A DNA stretch of 64,000 nt from Hyperoplus lanceolatus (taxonomy: Eukaryota; Chordata; Actinopteri; Uranoscopiformes; Ammodytidae), in NCBI GenBank assembly GCA_026929865.2, contig CM049405.1, positions 18,870,501 to 18,934,500 on the forward strand, given 5' to 3'. A program made the translations under genes and the position numbers. The notes below the pieces were generated by a model. It saw only the letters and a list, made by a program, of their open reading frames with translations, searched no databases and was not told the origin of the DNA. Of this stretch, positions 36,019 to 49,198 are shown piece by piece (the first letter of the stretch is position 1; the number at the start of each line of letters is the position of its first letter).

Positions 36019-37122
36019 CTAGTCCTGGGTCTTCCCCCGAGGCCTTCTTCCAGCTGGATGCTCCTGGAACACCTCCCTAGGGAGGCGCCCTGGGGGCATC
36101 CTTACCAGATGCCCGAACCACCTCAACTGGCTCCTTTCAATGCAAAGGAGTAGCGGCTCTGCCCCGAGTTCCTCACGAATGACTGAGCTTCTCACCCTAT
36201 CTCTAAGGGAGACGCCAGCCACCCTCCTGAGAAAGCCCATTTCGGCCGCTTGTACCCACAATCTCGTTCTTTCGGTCATTACCCAGCCTTCATGACCATA
36301 GGTGAGGGTAGGAACAAAGATCGACCGGTAGATCGAAAGCTTTGCCTTACGACTCAGCTCTCTTTTCGTCACAACAGTGCGGTAAAGCGAGTGCAAAACC
36401 GCCCCTGCTGCTCCGATTTTCCGGCCAATCTCACGCTCCATTGTTCCCTCACTCGCAAACAAGACCCCGAGGTACTTGAACTCCTTCACTTGGGGTAAGG
36501 ACTCATTCCCTACCTGTAGTAGACAATCCATCGGTTTCCTGCTGAGCACCATGGCCTCAGATTTAGAGGTGCTGATCCTCATCCCAACCGCTTCACACTC
36601 GGCTGCGAACCGATTCAATGTGAGCTGAAGGTCACAGGACGATGATGCTATCAGAACCACATCATCCGCAAACAGCAGAGATGAGATCCTCAGCCCACCA
36701 AACTGCAACCCCTCCCCACCACTACTACGCCTTGATATCCTGTCCATGAATATTACAAACAGGATTGGTGATAAAGCGCAGCCCTGGCGGAGGCCAACCC
36801 CCACTGGAAACGGGTCCAACTTACTACCAAGAACCCGGACACAGCTCTTGCTTTGAGTGTACAGAGATTGGATGGCCCTGAGAAGGGACCCCCTCACCCC
36901 ATACTCCCGCAGCACCCCCCACAGTATCTCCCGAGGAACCCAGTCATAAGCCTTCTCCAGATCTACAAAACACATGTAGACTGGATGAGCAAACTCCCAA
37001 GCTCCCTCTAGGATCCTTGCGAGAGTGAAGAGCTGGTCCGTTGTTCCATGGCCAGGACGGAAACCGCATTGTTCCTCTTCAATCTGAGGTTCGACTATCG
37101 GCCGAACCCTCCTTTCCAGCAC
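36019..37122 (-). pseudogene. Rex3-like reverse transcriptase
   Basis: 367 residues from 37122, covering most of the RT palm and thumb: GFRPGHGTTDQ (~21-30), first catalytic Asp in VDLEKAYD (~54), LRQGCALSPILF (~111), the FADDVV active site (151-156), and TLTYGHEGW further on. A stop after RGKTQD truncates the tail; related sequence continues in frame to about 35900. The N-terminal RT region is missing, fused at ~37124 to sequence following the endonuclease. It would copy element RNA at a nicked target. Confidence 0.9.
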
Positions 37123-37123
37123 C

Positions 37124-38037
37124 TAAGACCTTGAGACCACAGCAGCCTGCCGCAGCTTCAGCAATGGAAGTTTTGAACATCGACTACTCGGGTTCAATGC
37201 CCCCAACCTCCACAGGGATGCTAGAAAAGCTCTGCCGGACGTGCAAATTAAAGATCTCTTGAACAGGGGCCTCCGCCAGACGTTCCCAGTTCACCCGCAC
37301 TACTCGTTTGGGCTTACCAGGTCTGTCCAGAGACTTCCCCCATCCTTTGACCCAACTCACAACCAGATGGTGATCACTTGACAGCTCCGCCCCTCTCTTC
37401 ACCCGAGTGTCCAAAACATGCGGCCTCAGATCAGATGATACGATCACGAAATCGATCATTGACCTTCGGCCTGGGTGCTCTGGTACCATGTACACTTATG
37501 AGCATCCTTATGTTCGAACATGGTGTTTGTTTTAGACAAACCATGACCAGCACAGAAGTCTAACAACAAACGACCACTCGGGTTCAGATCGGGGAGGCCG
37601 TTCCTCCCAATCACGCCTCTCCAGGTGTCTCCATCATTGCCCACGTGCGCGTCAAAGTCTCCCAGCAGAACTATGGAGTCCCCTACCGGAGCCCCATGCA
37701 GGACTCCGTTCAGGGTCTCCAAGAAGGCTGAATACTCCAAACTGCTGTTCGGTGCGTATGCACAGACAACAGTCAGAGTCTTCCCCCCCACGACCCAGAG
37801 GCGTAGGGAGGCGACCCTTTTGTCCACCGGGGTAAACTCCAACGTAGTAGCGTTGGAGTGTGTTGCCACGTAGCTTATTCGGGCTGTGCCCGGCCGGGCC
37901 CCGTGGCAGACCCGGCCATCAGACGCTCGCAGGCGGGCCCCCTTTCTGGGCCTGGCTCCAGACGGGGGCCCCAGGCTTCCTCCGGGCAGGGTCACTCTTC
38001 CTCTATTGTGTTCTTCCATGGGGTCTTTGTGAATCAT
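37124..38037 (-). pseudogene. Rex3-like apurinic-type endonuclease
   Basis: Reads the endonuclease/exonuclease/phosphatase domain: VVCAYAPNS, then [10 protein letters not shown] (metal/catalytic residues), then a frameshift near 37480, then IDFVIVSSDLR and the catalytic SDHHLVV. A stop at 37184 and an internal deletion of several hundred bp (estimated from family length) separate it from RT. It would nick target DNA to prime reverse transcription. Confidence 0.87.
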
Positions 38038-38178
38038 TCTTAGTCGGGCCCCTCACCTGAGACCACTTTGCCTTGGGAGACCCTACCAGGAGCACTAGGC
38101 TCCAGACAACACAGCTCTCAGTTTCACAGGGGCACACAAACCTCTCCACCACGGTAAGGTGATGGTTCCCGGAGAGGT

Positions 38179-40155
38179 TGATGAACTTGAATTGGTGGTG
38201 TTAGACAGTGGCGTTTATTTTTCTTTTCAATGATCTTTGACTGAGTAGAAACTTGGCACATCAACCAGAAAACTTCCAAATTTAATGTGGCTTTTCAGCA
38301 AGCTATTTACTGCGTTATGAATAATTAGCTACAGCTGATATAATCTTCTGCCAGCAATGTTTGTCAGATTAACTGCTGGAAGTGACGATCAGCACTGTCT
38401 GTAAATGACTGTTATGTACTTTTCCTTTTGCAAACAAATGGCAAATAGATTTGTTAGATATGTCACCAACCGCACATTTAGGACATTTCTCATTTAAGTG
38501 ACTTAAGAGTAATCCTCAAATGCATTTCATGGACACTAAAATGCAACAAATATAATGGAACCACTTTTCACTTAGATTGTTTCAATTTCTTTTTAAACAA
38601 ACTACTGGCATGATGATTAGAAAGAGGCGATGCACAATCACATAAAAAAATCCTCATAACACATTTGGACACATACATTACGCCTCTGAGTAATCAACAG
38701 TCAAGTGACACTATACAAATAACCAGCAAGCACATTAGGAGGTTCTCGTTTGACAAATAACTAACTGGAGAGTTCAATCAAGGCAGTTTAGTGTAGAGTT
38801 TGACAGTATTGCTTTCATAATGTGACATGCAGGGGAGAGAGAGAGTCCAGTGAAAAAAAATACAGTGAAATAAGAGGGAACTGTAGCTGATTGACGGCAT
38901 GAAGACTTGTTTATCGTCGGCGTGCAGATGTGACTGTCGTGGAACCGGAGGGCAGCCATTCTTTTCATGCTGGTCAGGTATCACACTCCATTTCCTAACC
39001 TGTCAGCATGGACAAGCTAAACTCAGGGCTTTTTGACATCAGCATTTTACATCGCTCATTCTCACTGACAACTCCAATCGAAGAGAGGCTTGACATGGTG
39101 TCATTCCCAGGTGCCCCCCCCCCCCCCCCCCCCCAGCTACCTATGTGCTGTCCTTACAGTTTGAGAGGGAGATCAGTGTTTTCTGTGACAGTTGTTTCTC
39201 CCGCAGGTTTGGAGAAACACTGGGACAAATGCATTGATTTAACTGTGCATCAATGCTCAAGGCAAAAGTTGACTGTTTTTAGATTGTATTGTCTCGATTT
39301 TTAAAAACAATATATCATTTTAATTTTTTTAGAGAATCGATGTTCGCAGATCAAGAGACTTATTCACTGGGCTATGGAAACAAAAACATAAATAAATACA
39401 TACAATAGATTATACAAAGTATTTTAAATAAACATAGAGCAATTGTCTTAATCTGTTCGAAAAAATATAATTTCTGATACTGAAATACAAGAAACACTAT
39501 TGTGATGGTGTTAGGGTCCATTCCATTATAGTGTTAAGATGACTTTCTGTCACCTTAAGACTCATGTCATTAACGTGACGCGCACACGAGCAATAGAAAG
39601 AGATTGTGAAAATGTAATCATTCTGATTGTGCCACTGTTCTTATTTTTCCATGAAGACATCTGTCAAGACTCATGTCAAGAGCTGGATGAAGCACATCAT
39701 TTTGACGTTGGTGGCTGCTTCATAATTATTTATGTTAGAAAAACCCTGCATATACGCACACACTCATAAAAACACATCTTGCACTCACTGGATCGGGTAA
39801 AGTGGTGGGTGAGTCAGCTTGACTTAGTGGTTATCATTGAGAGCGCTTTTTAGTGACAAGGCTTTTTATCACCTCCATTTAGTTCTTCACAACACAGCAC
39901 TCATGCAATTTGAGTTCTAATGCATCTTTGTGAAACAATAACTCAGGGCCCACTTCTATCAGCGCAGTATGACATTTTAGAATTGCATCCAAGGGGATAC
40001 AGCTTGTTTAGGGCCAAAACAGGCTAGTCAAGCATTCCAGTTTCTTAAAGCAGCACTATTGAATTCAATTCAGCAACGTGTCAAAATGAGATGTAATTTT
40101 TTTTATGTTCATTAGCAATCATTTCAATAGCAGCAGTTGTATAAATGTAACTCCA
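38179..40155. other. Non-coding stretch, nothing recognised
   Basis: Contains a poly-C run at 39114-39134. No supported gene. Confidence 0.4.
39114..39134. repeat. Poly-C tract (21 C)
   Basis: Uninterrupted C run. Confidence 0.95.
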
Positions 40156-40158
40156 TAA

Positions 40159-40364
40159 AGGCCTTTGCACACCGGGCGCGTTTTATTCGTGCGATTAATC
40201 CGTTAATTAACAAATTTATACAGAGTCAATACAAGCTTCCACACCAACTGAGTTCGATTTTTTTGGGAGGTCGCTTCTTAAAGTGAAACACAACAAAATT
40301 CACATTTCAAAGCATTCGCTTTTACGTTGCGTTTACTTGTGTCGCGCCCGGTGTGCAAAGGCCT
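40159..40364. mobile_element. 206-bp MITE with TAA target duplication
   Basis: Perfect inverted ends of 22 bp beginning AGGCCTTTGCACACCGGGCG, flanked by TAA (40156-40158 and 40365-40367). No coding capacity. The 3-bp TAA target fits PIF/Harbinger. A relic of the same family is at 26371-26560. Confidence 0.88.
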
Positions 40365-40367
40365 TAA

Positions 40368-43300
40368 TGACCAACGTATTAAAGTAATTTTCCCATAAAC
40401 ACACTAAAGCATATGGAGTACTACAATTTTGTTTGCACACCAAAGGGCACTTACACTGTTAGGCATCGCAATGGTTGCTTGCAAATATAAAATAAAAAGT
40501 TTTGAGGCTCTGGAGTCACATAAGGTATTACTGTCAATTAACAGCAAAAGGGTCTCACGCACCTGAACAAGGGGAAAAGTTTGAAAATGTGTGCAGAAGT
40601 CACTGCTGGAATATTCACTATAGGCACTATGAGCATGGCTTTTTTAAAGGTATCGCATTATGGCCATTTTCGGTTTCAAAATTGTAGTTAAGGTTTTAAA
40701 GCAATGAAGCGATAATGAGATACATTATGCTGAGCATCTGAAACAAGTTTTAACTGCCTTGTCAGTGTCTTACAAATGCATGCTATGCTCCTTGTTTAAC
40801 AATTATGCTCACAGAACGACTACTTGCTCTTGATGGTATACGCCCACCATCAACAAGTACGTAAAACCAAAATAAAACTTTACATCCGTAGTGTGGAACA
40901 AGTGTCTCTGAAGAATGTATGGCCAACAAGTCAAGAGAAAATAGTGATGGTCCAGCCCAGCCTAGTAAACAAGCTGTTATACTCTATATGAAAAGTGCTT
41001 GCTTTTATTTCATAATTCCACCTTTATTCATACTCGAAAGATCATCAAGGGGTGATCCTTATTTCCAATGACAAAGTGGAACAAAACAATGCAACGTTAA
41101 AACAACACAACAAGGTAAAAACAAACAATAAGAGATTGAACTCTATGTATATGTGGCCTATTGAAATGCATATTCCTGTTGCTTTGCTCTGAGGGATTAT
41201 ATGTTGAAACAGAAAAAGGAAGAGTAGAGTTTGTCCAGCAACAATAACAATAGAAATATTTGACAAGGCAAACAGGAGAATATCAGGAAACAGCAAGGCT
41301 GAAATGCAAGAATAAAGGCAAATAAAGTACCCTTATTGAGCAGACAGCATTGGAATTAGAATATAGTCCTGTCCATACTATTAGCCACTTTATAGTGCAG
41401 ATGTAGTGCCATTTGAAGTTGAGGTAAATCCAGTCACACAACAATTACAGAACCAATTGCCAAGTGTTTACTCCTCAAATGGGACCAATGTTTCAGTTTG
41501 AAAACTCATTTCAGATTAAGTTTAACCGAACTGAACGGAAATAATGAAAAAAGGACGAACATATACGAGACTCAATCTGGTTGACAAGGCAGTTTATGAT
41601 ACAACACGGTGACATTTAGATGTGGTTTAAAGGATCACTTTTGAACCGCCTGTGCTCTTGCCGTGGAGAGGGATACGGATGGAGTTATGCACCCTGAGCT
41701 AGCCGGAGACGGAGAGGCTGCGAATCAACAGAGATGAGGCACTTCTCTCAAGAGAGAATAGAGGCCGGAGAATGTTGAATCTTGATATGAGGGGGAATGA
41801 ATGTGACGCTTGATATGGAGGGCAGGCTGCTACATGGAGGCTGCAGTGACAAAAAAGAAATGCTGATAATCAGGCCGAGCGTTTCCCAGGTACTGAAGTT
41901 ATGCATGGTAGGTTATAGCTGGACTGTAGGAAACTGCATGACAGTGACCTGGCTATTTCCTACAGTACAATTTCAAAGCCTGTCTGTGGCATCACCATCT
42001 GCAGAGAATAAGCCAGGAGCACATAAGGGTGTAAGAAAAGGAAACACAAGGAGCAATGAGGCCTTTTTCTGTGGGCAGAGGGACTGTGCAGCTGGCATGA
42101 TTTCAATGAACACCCAGAAAGGGATCCATCTGGGGCAGTTTATAGACTGGTTGAGTGGCTGTAAGAAGCAAATGGCCTCCAGGCCCTTGACGATGGCCTT
42201 CAGAACCCTGGAGAATTTCCCAAGGAGTAAGGAAGCGGAAAAATAACTGACAAAGAGTCTGAGTGAAAGTCTGCTGTCTCCGACTCAGGCATTAGTGTGA
42301 CTGTTCTAACAAAATGTACCTGGGGGAAGACACATCTGTTTATTTAAGATTCAGTGCCTCTTTGTTTTTATCGGTATTTGATTTTGCTCAGCAACAACCA
42401 GCCAATGCAGGGCTGCACTTTGATTTGCATTAGCAAGTTGCACTTGGCCTTTTCTTGGCAGTCAGATGTTATTCCATACATTTGGTATTCTTCCCACTAG
42501 AAGTGTACACTGAAAGATCTACTGCAAGCTAGTGACTGTTAAAAAATAGCAACTTCTTTTTTATGGGTGGGTGCGTGGAGGCTTTCTATCTATGGCATTA
42601 GTATACACATTGTTGTACATTTAGTGCGAGGTGTTGATGATAAGCAAACAAATACAAATTTAGCAATGTACTAAAGGAATGGCTACTTCATTAAACGCAA
42701 AGGAAATTAATAAATGCCATTTACTTTGTTTCACATTTGAGAAAAAGAGACAGCATAGCATGCACACTACTGTTTGCAGAGAGGAGAAAAGAGAAGAGGT
42801 TAGGTCTACGGGCGATGATCCAGGTCCAGTCATCTGGTTGAGGTGGAGCCACTGGAGAAAAAGAGGACACAACAAGCATTAGTGAAAAGAGTGGACAATG
42901 AGGAGAAAAGATAAGGAGAGAGAGAATGTTAGATTGAGCAACACTCATTTAATCCTGATACATGAACAACTGAATATTAAGGTAAACCTCCCAAATGTTA
43001 AACGATTCGCCTGTTATATAGAAAGGGTGTTTTCAAGATACTGCAAACAGAAAGAACATTTAGTAAAAAAAGAAAAGAAAACTGAAGTGGAGTGGGGATC
43101 AGCACCCTTTAATTTAATTTCTAAGACACAAACTATTTAACTCTCCACCAAAAGGTAATTTTGTGTTGCATACCGCAGTGATCCATATGCCCAGTGAAGA
43201 TGATTGGAGTATGATTGGAGATAACTTTTTAATGCCTGCAGGTAATGCCTGCATAATATGGAATATGGAACAGTATGGTGGTTAATTTCCAGATAATGTG

Positions 43301-45709
43301 TTGAGGGAGTGGATCTTTCCCACTGTGCCTTGCAGCACATCAAATGCATCAGCGGTTGACACGGAAATAGTTGGGCTTGTGTAACTGCTGTGCCTGTTCA
43401 AAATAGTTTTGTCTGATTAAAGGAGATTCATCTAATAACCCAGGAGAGAGTGTCAACCGTCAGAGGATTGAAGAGCTGCTGATGTGATGAGGCCCGCTCT
43501 CTTGCTCTCTCCCTCCAGCTCGCTTTTCTATATTGGAAGGCAATGGATCATTTAACACTGTGTGGGAAACCCGTACTAGATTGTAAAATTGAATTCCATT
43601 ACATTTTCTTAAGCTTTAATTAGATTGGGTCCTTTGAAACAAATGCCATTTTGAATAATAGAGATATCATGACAGACAATGTGTCAGTGTTAAAGATAGG
43701 GGAAATATATAAACTATTAATTACGGGCCACATATTTTCAAAAGGTAGTTTTTTTTTTTAGGAAGCTACTTGAGTTGATATAATGGTTGATATAATGTAG
43801 TAACTGACCAGAGAGAGAGAAAATACCTGACAAAGACCTGACTTAATGTGCATTCGTCAATATGTAATTAAAACCAAAACCAACCTGTCAAAGCATTCAA
43901 TCACAAACAGTACGTTTTCACCACACTTTATTGTTGACTCCATAGGTGAAGGTGGTAAATGTGGGATTTCACCATCATGACTCAATTGGAACCTGGTGAA
44001 ATCTCAACGGTTTCAATCTTATCACGAGACAGCTGGTGGTAGAATATCTCTTTTATGGTGCACAGTGTGGCACTCGCTTTCGACAACATCTACTGCATGT
44101 TGAAGATGTTTTATGCCCAGCTGCAGTGGGGAGCAAGCAGACAGGTAGGCTGCATTTCAGAGGCTAAAATTGTTTCATGGACAATAAAGCAGCTTTTTTA
44201 TAACCAGGAGACCGAGATGAAACGACTGATGCCGGTTGGCTTGGGATTCTGCGAAGGGTGGGGAATAAACTGCCCTCCTGGGAGCCCACATGATGTAAGA
44301 GACAGTATACAACTGACTGTTTGGAAGAGGCTATATAACCCAGGGAGCGGCAGATGAGAAGTCGCTCCAGGATGAATTTTCTCCTGAGGATGAACTACTC
44401 TCGAGGCCGTGGGCATAAAAAGGCTTCCACGGATGGGAAGAACCGAACAGTGACTGAGTGCATATTTAACTAGATAAACTCACAGGTCTTGCTACTCAAC
44501 ATTCCAACAGATACTGTGCCAAATCTCTTTTGACCATGCAGTGAAAATACACACATGGCACAAAACAAACAGACATCTTGAGAAAAAAAAATATAGAATG
44601 TGTCAAAATATGATACTATCAGAGAGCAATGCTTGTTTGATCAGCCGGGAAAAACAAATTCAAAGACCACCAAAAACAGCAATCCCTCGCACTGATTTAA
44701 TACGAAGCATGTGGGGTTTATCCTGTTACTTCAGGAATTGAATCAGGGTATGGATCTTCCATTCCCTCGAACATCCAAATCCAAATATCTCTAATTATGT
44801 ATATTGAAGAGATATACAGTACAGAGAAAACATACGTATTGAAAAACCCACCCATACCCATTGACTGATTAGCTGACAGCAAAGCACTGACCATCTGGAG
44901 TACCAATAATATCCCCGGTCATTCATTTCAAGATCTGTGATATACAAACAAAATACAAAGGCCCCTCGATGTTTGATCTATTGGATTGAACTGCTGGCAC
45001 ACATGTGTTCATTGTATCTTATAAGTCTTAGGTCTTACTTCACAAACTTTATGTTGAGAGATTTCATAGCTGAAAAGTTAAATACTAAACTTTTCTTACA
45101 CATTTACAATATGTTAAGCTCACGGATGTCATGTACAGTACCAGGCATCTTGAAAGGTCTCCCCTAAATATAAAACCGCAATGACATCTGTGAATGAGCT
45201 GTTAAAATGTCTGCCATAAAAAAGCTATATCGTAGACATTATAGAGATTGTCTGGACATACTAAGAGGGGGGCTGTGTAAGTCAATTTGTTTCAGTCTTT
45301 TTTTATGGTACAACTTCATACAGATGAAACACCTGAATTAACAACCTAAATGGGATACAGAGCATACTGTAACATGACATACATAATAATAAAAGCTTCA
45401 TAACCTTGGGTTAAAAAAAGTAGGACAAATGTATGTACCTATATATGTTGTCTTTATTCCATATCAACAAGGTCAACACTTTATCAACATTATATCCTGG
45501 ATTTAAATCCTGTTGAAGTACATTTTATCTTGTGTTTCTTTTTTGTATTCCCCTCGAGCAACACATTGTATGACATTTTTAAATATTGTAAGAGATGTTG
45601 TACAGACCTTAGTCTCGCTGACTAAGATTTCCTTTTCTTTGTCTTCTGTACAATGTGTTTTTCTCTAAAATAAGTAAGTGAGCCATGAGTCAAACTTGAA
45701 TAGAATGCG
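40368..45709. other. Non-coding stretch, no gene seen
   Basis: A 149-codon plus-strand frame at 41797-42246 resembles no family I know and is probably chance. Blocks such as 42250-42470 and 43430-43740 are compositionally complex with TAATTA-type motifs and could be conserved non-coding DNA. Confidence 0.4.
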
Positions 45710-45718
45710 GTGTTTTCC

Positions 45719-46044
45719 TAGCCTGGCACCGCTCGCCTACCTACTTCCGCTCAATTGTCACTTCCCTTCAGTACCCAGGTCTGCGGTATCTCCCGGCGCA
45801 TCTCCCTGCGGGGTTCAGGAAAAGTTTGATTTTCAACGTGGTTTCCGTCCGGTCCCGGCGTATGACATACGTCACGACCAAATGTTATGGGATTGGTTAT
45901 GGCAGATCCAGAGTGGCACTGGGCAGATCCAATAGTTTTAAACTTCAACAGACACCCGCCTTCAAGGGACTTAACCTGTTTCCAATTGAGTGATTCCAGA
46001 CCTTCAAATTAAATTAAGTACAATGGTCTGGTAGGACCAGGCTA
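45719..46044. mobile_element. TAGCCTGG-ended non-autonomous transposon 2
   Basis: 326 bp with TAGCCTGG / CCAGGCTA ends and a perfect 9-bp duplication GTGTTTTCC (45710-45718, 46045-46053). Only the outer 8 bp of the inverted repeat are well kept. No coding capacity. Confidence 0.78.
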
Positions 46045-46053
46045 GTGTTTTCC

Positions 46054-47056
46054 CTCATTTAAAGTGAAATTGCAATGATTCATTAATTTTTAATTTGTAT
46101 TTGAGTGTGAAAATTTGAACATGGCCATTTTAATTGTATGAGTGAGTGTAATGATAAGAAAGCAGAAGGTTCCCTCCCCTGATAAACCAAGAATTGTATT
46201 GCACCCCAGAGAAGAGTGGTGTATTAATTTCACACTCTGCCTCCCGACTCGCCCATAGGAGCGGATTATATATTTGTTATATTAAGGAGGCGTCTCTGAG
46301 TCAGAACAGAAGACAATTACACCTTGGCCTGGTAATAAATGAATGTGTATCAATACAAAAAGGTCGATGCTGAACTGAATTTATAGGAAGTAATTTTTCC
46401 ACCTCAACTCTGTCTATCTCAGTTTGGCTTTTGCAAGAAGCAGTGTTTTGCGTGACATGACATACAAGCACATTTAAGCCTGATCTATCATTGTTGGTCA
46501 CAGATTACAACTAACATGTTGACTTTGCTTTGTGTCCCTTCTACTTCACACCCTTCACAGCCTTCACTGATTCTAATATGTGAGTGTGGTGCTTGTTTAT
46601 TTTCTTAAATTGTTTTTGCAGTCATCAGTCATTCAGTACCGTGATTTTTTTTTTCAAGCACTGTGGACTCTATTTTAATCATCAATACAGCAGGGGGGCT
46701 CTATTTTATTTCCTTAGTGAAGTTGTTTCCCTGTGGTGACAGCCCATTGCCCTCACAGCAGCAATACATTGATTTTGTTGCATGTCGCTGTGGGGGTCAA
46801 TAACAGAGAGGAAAAGTAGTGAAAAATATAAATCACAAACCCTACATCCCTTTCTTCATCTTCTCTATTTCCTTCTCCAGGATTGACTTTTACATTACCC
46901 TAACATCTGGTTTTACATCGGTCATTGCACTGCTTCATTATTTTTTGTCAGTTTTAGGCAAATAAAATACCCTGGTTGGGTTTAGGGAACGTTCATGGTG
47001 TTGGGTAACTAAGAATTAGTAAAGATTAACACTGTCTTTTGGGTTAAAATATAGAG
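46054..47056. other. Non-coding stretch, nothing recognised
   Basis: No gene or repeat structure recognised. Confidence 0.4.
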
Positions 47057-47058
47057 TA

Positions 47059-48851
47059 GGGGAGAATGGGGTAATCTGGGCCACTTTTTACATTTGCTCC
47101 CCTCTAAGCGAGCTAAAATGATTTATCACTCAAATTTACACATTTCCCATTAATGGATCAGGAGGACACAGGCGCGGAGACAGTAACAGTTTTAAGAAGA
47201 TTTATTTTGGAAGTAACCAGCAGGGGGTTAGGACCGTGATCCGGATAGGGAAGCTGGCTGTCATGGGGCTCCAGGGAGAGAGCAACGGGGCAAGTCCAGG
47301 GAGCTGAGTGTGAGCAGGCTAGAGCAGGCAGGCAGAGGGGTCCGGGAGGAAGTGCTGGCGGGCGAGGGCTGGAGCTGGTGGCTGGAGTCAGGCCGGGAGA
47401 GCTGTGGCAGAAAAGACAGGAGTTAGCCAGGAAAAATGCAAAAAGCGGAGCTGCAAACAGGTTAGCTTAGAGAGAGGACTGACTGTGTGGAAACAGAATC
47501 TACAATCTGGCAGTGTCTGGCAGGTAAGGCCGGGTATATGAAGAGCAGTTGATTGATGATTGATGGCAGCTGTGAATGCTGGTGATTGACTCCAGCACAC
47601 CTGACTCCAACCCTGCAATAGACCAGCACATAGACAAGGGTAAAAGGGAAAAACAACACAAGGGCTTGAGGCCCAAGCAGGATCATACCAATTAATTCAG
47701 GATGTTTCCTAGAAATGGGCATTAGCAGTATTTTTTCAAGACAAAGGGCAGTGAAAATATGATTGTTTTAAAAAAAGTTGTCATGTGGCTCACTTTACCC
47801 CAGCTGTGGGGTAAAGTGATCCACTTACTTGTTCCACTCTGAAACTACCATAACAACACATATTGTAACATTAAGAATCCTGAAAGCTAGCCACACATTC
47901 CAGAACTAATGTCGGACTAGTAAAATAATGATGGGGTTTAGTCAATTAAGCAAAGCAAATTTTCTAAACACTTGAAAGTAACTCTGAACAAAATCAAATG
48001 CAACATATTATAATTCAAAAGGTTTTGATAAGATTCAAATGAAAGATAGAACCAGTTAGATTAGAACACAGTCTGGGGGTCAGAACACAGGACCCGTAGA
48101 GCCAGCTAGTGTCTGGGGGTCAAAGCATAGGAAAATCAGAACCAGCTAGAACAGCCTGGGACTCAGAACACAGGAGAAGACCCAACTGGATTATAACATC
48201 AGCCTGTCATACTCCACAACTAGGCCTACTCTACATTCCAGCCCTGAACGTTACAGGGAAAGATGAGAAGGTGCTCTTTCCGTGTGGTTGCCCCAGGTCG
48301 TCTTCCTGGTGTCTTTCCTTGGCATGATGGCTTTTCTACAATGTGTATGACATTAAAATAAAACATATGTCATGTAATATTACATTAAAATACTTTTAAG
48401 ACTAAACTTAACTTGTGCCTCATGGTGGGGGAAAGTGAGACAGTGGCTCACTTTCCCCCAGATAATTTGGCTCACTCCCCCCCCACCACAATTTGAGAAA
48501 AAACTACCTCTCTTAGCATTTCAGGCTAATCTTCAGTTATCAGCATCACATGGTTTCATATGTTGGTAGTTCATCAACACGTATGATACAAGTTTTTCTA
48601 CGTGAATACATTTGCTTTGGCACAACAGTTGATTAAGTTGACAGCATGAACATTTACTTTTACATGCAAAATACCTATTTTGGTGAAAAAAACATGCTTA
48701 CCACAGCACCATGAGGTCTTCTCTTTCAGGGCCATGGGGAAATAAGAGGGGCTTGAAAACATATATCTCACATGACCACAAATGTTTTCCGTTGCCTTGA
48801 TACAGGGGGTGGCTCACATTACCCGATGCCTCAGATACCCCCGTTCTTCCC
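47059..48851. mobile_element. TA-flanked inverted-repeat element, split by a solo LTR
   Basis: The left end GGGGAGAATGGGGTAAT...GGGCCAC mirrors the right end GGGAAGAACGGGGG...GGGTAATGTGAGCCAC (reverse complement), each next to TA. Similar GGGGTAA/GTGGCTCAC motifs recur internally at 47779-47823 and 48424-48490. No transposase. A TA target suggests a Tc1/mariner-type MITE (inference). Confidence 0.6.
47154..47690 (-). mobile_element. Solo LTR (537 bp)
   Basis: Starts TGGATCAGGAGG, ends GATCATACCA, and is flanked by a perfect 5-bp duplication ATTAA (47149-47153, 47691-47695). On the minus strand a TATA-like CATATACC is followed by AATAAA, supporting minus orientation. No internal retrovirus-like region, so it is a solo LTR left by recombination, nested in the TA-flanked element. 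Confidence 0.85.
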
Positions 48852-48853
48852 TA

Positions 48854-49198
48854 TGTATTTATTTTTAATTATTAAACACTTGGTTAAGGATATGAACGGA
48901 ACGGTCATGCTTGACTGTCAGTTTGAAATGGGAACAACTCCGCCTTATAAGACTGATGTTGTGTTGAGGTATTCAACCACCCCAAACTCCAAATAGAATC
49001 TACATCCACAATGACTATGCCTGCATGAGAGCTTTTAGGGAGATATGTGGTTTGAGGCACTTGCTGAAATGACTCATTGGAAGGATGGTGTTCTTTATCC
49101 TCTGGAAACCATGGAGAAAAGTTAATGTAATGTTGTCATTGGCAAATCTGGACAGAGTGGTGGACCGACTGACTGGCTGACATTGTCATAGTATTGCT
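48854..49198. other. Short non-coding stretch
   Basis: No gene recognised. Confidence 0.4.

Larger units (their letters stand above)
35865..38178 (-). mobile_element. Rex3-like RTE non-LTR retrotransposon, defective
   Basis: Minus-strand endonuclease then reverse transcriptase, with a 3' (TGA)n tail at 35865-35885 typical of RTE elements. The segment at 36767-36787 (GGTGATAAAGCGCAGCCCTG) closely matches the well-known Rex3 PCR primer site. The expected 5' coding part and the block between endonuclease and RT are shortened. AGGTT next to both ends may be a target duplication. Confidence 0.88.

Noticed and set aside
41797..42246. 149-codon plus-strand frame
   Set aside because: No domain, signal or family pattern; length is plausible by chance in 64 kb.
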